Source: Chitinophaga nivalis
Lineage (GTDB): Bacteria > Bacteroidota > Bacteroidia > Chitinophagales > Chitinophagaceae
Length of the DNA: 64,000 nt
Direction of reading: 5' to 3'
Assembly (NCBI RefSeq): GCF_025989125.1
Contig: NZ_JAPDNR010000001.1
Span: forward strand, 6,002,087 to 6,066,086
Below, piece after piece: positions 61,813-64,000 of this stretch. The position numbers and the translations under genes are program-made. Position 1 is the first letter of the stretch, and every line of letters begins with the position of its first letter. A model generated the notes under the pieces. That model searched no databases. It was not told the origin of the DNA and was given only the letters and a program-made list of their open reading frames with translations.

Positions 61813-62112
61813 CTATTGCTTCCAGACCAGCTCATAATTTTCCGGCCGGAGCAAAAAAGAATCCTTGCAGGCAGTAGAACAAAATCCCAGTACTTTCTGC
61901 TGATAACGCGCCGTATCATAGATCCCCAGGCGCACCGGCATCCGGCAAACAGGATCTTTTTTATTAGCTACCAGGGCCGTGTCTATGGTAGCCCGCTCTG
62001 CTTCTTCGTGATGCATCGCATGGCCTTCGGCTTCTTTTTCAACGGTCTTCGGCTGGTTATTACAAGCGGCGGCCAATGCTATGCCGATCATCAAAATAGC
62101 TATTCTTTTCAT
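61813..62112 (-). CDS. YHS-domain lipoprotein
   Basis: The 99-residue product has a lipobox (LAAAC at about 13-17), a histidine-rich linker (HAMHHEEAER) and a YHS domain with KDPVCRMPV and GFCSTACKDSFLLRPENY. YHS domains bind copper or other soft metals through their cysteines. It follows the CDICGCG outer-membrane protein by 12 bases and is likely part of the same transcript. The likely role is a periplasmic copper-binding or chaperone protein. Confidence 0.85.
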   Translation of the reverse strand: MKRIAILMIGIALAAACNNQPKTVEKEAEGHAMHHEEAERATIDTALVANKKDPVCRMPVRLGIYDTARYQQKVLGFCSTACKDSFLLRPENYELVWKQ

Positions 62113-62124
62113 ACAGGTTATTGT

Positions 62125-63048
62125 TTAAAATAAATAAGTGACATGTACCATCGCCCGGTTGCCCGCTTTCACCCGCATATCTGCCAGTTGCTGCGATACG
62201 ACCGGCTGAAAATTGCCGCCTATGGACATATTCTTCCAGGTCATTTCCACGCCGGTAGTCGCCAGCAGGGAATAACCGCCTGATACGTCCACGGAAAACC
62301 GTTTGTTTTCTGTATCCTTCTGTGCTGTTTCATATAACATACCCGCGTTTGGCGCAATGGTAACGTTATCGGTAATACGAAACTTGTAATAAGCCAGCAC
62401 ATTGGCGGTAAATTTATTACCATACTGATATTCGTACTGGTTGTTGGTATTCATTTTATAGCTCACGTTGGCATTGATGCCGAAATCCATCAACCGTACA
62501 TCGTACATGGCATTCAGCGTAAAGTCGGTGCTGCCGGTACCCAGCTGGAAGCTGTTCGGGCTCTCCTCTCCCTCTTTCTTTTCCGTAGCTTCATAACGGC
62601 CCGTAGGCGCCTTGATGCCACCACCTATCCACAGCGATTGTACCAGCAGTTTGCTGCCCACGGTCTGTTGTTTATCCAGTAACTGGTAATAACCGACAAC
62701 AGCGATATCTCCCAACCCGCTTTTGCTGCTGTTGATACCCTGGTTGCTGCGGGCATTGAAATTCACCGGTACAAATGCCAGTACCCGGAAACGTTTACCG
62801 ATATTCCATCCGCCCCATAATTCAGCCGTCTGGTAGGTTTCGTCGGTGGTCATGTAAGAAGTCTTTCCACCAGGTCCCAGGTGAGTACGCAGGGTTTTGT
62901 ACTGGTACCGTAAGCCCACAAACCTTTTCTTAAAATCGGGTAAAATGCCGATGTAATAGCTACCTACACCGCAGCCACAGATATCGCAGGCGCGGGTTTC
63001 ATAGATACCGGTGATCACCAGCAATATTATCAGAAGTACTTTTTTCAT
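62125..63048 (-). CDS. Outer-membrane barrel protein with CDICGCG motif
   Basis: The 307-residue product has a signal peptide ending ETRA, and the mature protein opens with CDICGCGVGSYYIG, four cysteine-rich residues apt for metal binding. The remainder is amphipathic strands (RFVGLRYQYKTLRTH, AELWGGWNIGKRFRVLAFVP, VHVTYLF at the end), as in a transporter-like outer-membrane barrel. It lies 26 bases after the di-heme peroxidase gene. The family is seen in Bacteroidota beside cytochrome c peroxidase and YHS genes, implying a shared metal or redox function. The cargo is unknown. Confidence 0.75.
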   Translation of the reverse strand: MKKVLLIILLVITGIYETRACDICGCGVGSYYIGILPDFKKRFVGLRYQYKTLRTHLGPGGKTSYMTTDETYQTAELWGGWNIGKRFRVLAFVPVNFNARSNQGINSSKSGLGDIAVVGYYQLLDKQQTVGSKLLVQSLWIGGGIKAPTGRYEATEKKEGEESPNSFQLGTGSTDFTLNAMYDVRLMDFGINANVSYKMNTNNQYEYQYGNKFTANVLAYYKFRITDNVTIAPNAGMLYETAQKDTENKRFSVDVSGGYSLLATTGVEMTWKNMSIGGNFQPVVSQQLADMRVKAGNRAMVHVTYLF

Positions 63049-63074
63049 CTTTCTTTTTTAATGATGTTGAAATG

Positions 63075-64000
63075 TTATTGTGCCTGTTCGGAAAACCGTT
63101 TGTCGGTAATGAATTTTTTATCGTTCAGGGTATTGAGAAATGCCAGTAATAATCGTTTATCCGTAGCCGTGAGGTCAATGCCCCGTTTACCATTCTTTTT
63201 CAGCAATGGATCCAGGGTAGGCATATCCTGTACTTCTGATGCATAATGGTCCAATACGCCATCCAGGGTATAAAAGCGGCCGTCATGCATGTAGGGCGCC
63301 GTGTATTGCAGATTTCTCAGGCTGGGCACCTTGAACTTGTATTTATCTGCCGGATTCAGGGTAATCGGATATCTGCCTTCATCATTGTTGGGGCCAATAC
63401 CGATCCCATTATTCCGGAAAGAATAATCACTGAACATGGGTTCTGTATGGCACGCACTGCATTTTTGCTGATAAATCGCATAACCTGCTTTTTCATCGGC
63501 AGTAAACGTAGCGCCTTCCCCGCGCACCACCTGGTCGTATTTGGCATCGGCACTCACCAGCATCACCATAAACTGCGACATCGCTTTCATCATACGTGCC
63601 GTGGTGATTTCCTCCGTACCAAAAGCCTTCTTAAACAATGCCGGATATTGCGGGTGTGCCCGCAGTTTGTTTAATACATTATCCAGCTTTTCATCCATCT
63701 CTACCGGGTTGGTAATGGGGGCTATCGGCTGCAGGTCCAGGTCGAATACCCCACCATCCAGCATATAGGAAGGCTGCCACGCCAGGTTCATCATAGGTGG
63801 CGCATTCCGGCTGCCTAAGCGGTCGTCGATACCATGACTGACATCGTGCCCGTGATGGGTGAAAGCGGAGGTTTGTATATGGCAATCCCCGCAGGAAATG
63901 GTGTTGTTGCGTGATAGCCGGGGTTCATAAAACAGTTTACGTCCCAGTTCAAAACCTGCCTGTGTAATCTGGTTGGCATCCAGTTTATATACCGGCGCCG
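63075..64000 (-). CDS. Di-heme cytochrome c peroxidase (MauG family), N-terminus outside window
   Basis: The frame is open to the window edge from about base 63998. The 308 visible residues contain two heme-attachment motifs, CGDCH and CSACH, plus RNAPPMMNLAWQPSYMLDGG and LRNLQYTAPYMHDGRF, which is the typical family ending segment. Bacterial cytochrome c peroxidases reduce hydrogen peroxide in the periplasm with electrons from small cytochromes; MauG-type members do other oxidations. It is upstream of the outer-membrane barrel, YHS lipoprotein and cysteine-rich genes and is probably first in that transcript. The signal peptide is outside the window. Confidence 0.9.
   Translation of the reverse strand, partial: APVYKLDANQITQAGFELGRKLFYEPRLSRNNTISCGDCHIQTSAFTHHGHDVSHGIDDRLGSRNAPPMMNLAWQPSYMLDGGVFDLDLQPIAPITNPVEMDEKLDNVLNKLRAHPQYPALFKKAFGTEEITTARMMKAMSQFMVMLVSADAKYDQVVRGEGATFTADEKAGYAIYQQKCSACHTEPMFSDYSFRNNGIGIGPNNDEGRYPITLNPADKYKFKVPSLRNLQYTAPYMHDGRFYTLDGVLDHYASEVQDMPTLDPLLKKNGKRGIDLTATDKRLLLAFLNTLNDKKFITDKRFSEQAQ

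Overview
The window looks like a chromosomal segment of a Bacteroidota bacterium, most likely a Chitinophaga-like member of the Chitinophagaceae. The grounds are: C-terminal type IX secretion sorting domains, many lipoproteins with SCKK-type lipoboxes, a DUF6443-type RHS protein, a TonB-dependent receptor with a carboxypeptidase-regulatory-like N-terminus, class I lanthipeptide-type leaders, TAnnTTTG promoter boxes and little use of Shine-Dalgarno sites. The taxon is an inference; no rRNA or housekeeping marker is present.

Layout. 0-8 kb: end of an aldo/keto reductase, an ABC exporter pair, a small crystallin-like protein, a SUKH plus HEAT protein, a membrane acyltransferase, a LytS/LytTR two-component pair and a secreted hydrolase. 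8-11 kb: a MocR regulator next to a haloalkane dehalogenase. 11-21 kb: two type IX-secreted proteins sharing an unrecognised N-terminal domain, twin 90-residue exported proteins, and an unrecognised three-gene envelope operon. 21-26 kb: a hydrolase / DJ-1 / AraC / NAD(P)-binding protein cluster and an acetoacetate decarboxylase-like gene. 26-38 kb: two tandem lanthipeptide-type precursors without visible enzymes, a second MocR regulator divergent from a secreted hydrolase, three lectin-type lipoproteins (six-blade, ricin-type fused to a metalloprotease, seven-blade) and a TonB receptor bracketed by C-terminal scraps of an FtsX permease and a TolC protein.

38-40 kb is a scar: a truncated amidohydrolase/dipeptidase meets a truncated tyrosine recombinase head-on beside tRNA-Leu(CAG). 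40-50 kb holds a LysR regulator divergent from an MFS/SDR/serine hydrolase operon, a suppressor-of-fused protein, a TlpA-type thioredoxin, an XRE-S24 regulator, and a hydrolase/ECF sigma/membrane protein operon.

50-58 kb is a polymorphic-toxin locus: a 1498-residue RHS protein whose AT-rich C-terminal tip differs in composition from its core, followed by five small AT-rich genes for exported proteins or lipoproteins, plausible immunity or orphan-immunity genes. 58-64 kb holds a secreted FAD oxidoreductase, two tiny membrane proteins, an AraC regulator, and a cysteine-rich run (YHS lipoprotein, CDICGCG outer-membrane protein, di-heme cytochrome c peroxidase).

No complete insertion sequence, CRISPR array or rRNA was seen. 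The most promising material is the orphan lanthipeptide pair, the RHS tip with its small-gene array, the recombinase/tRNA scar, and the families with no recognised function (shared T9SS N-domain, 17.9-21.2 kb operon, twin 90-residue proteins).
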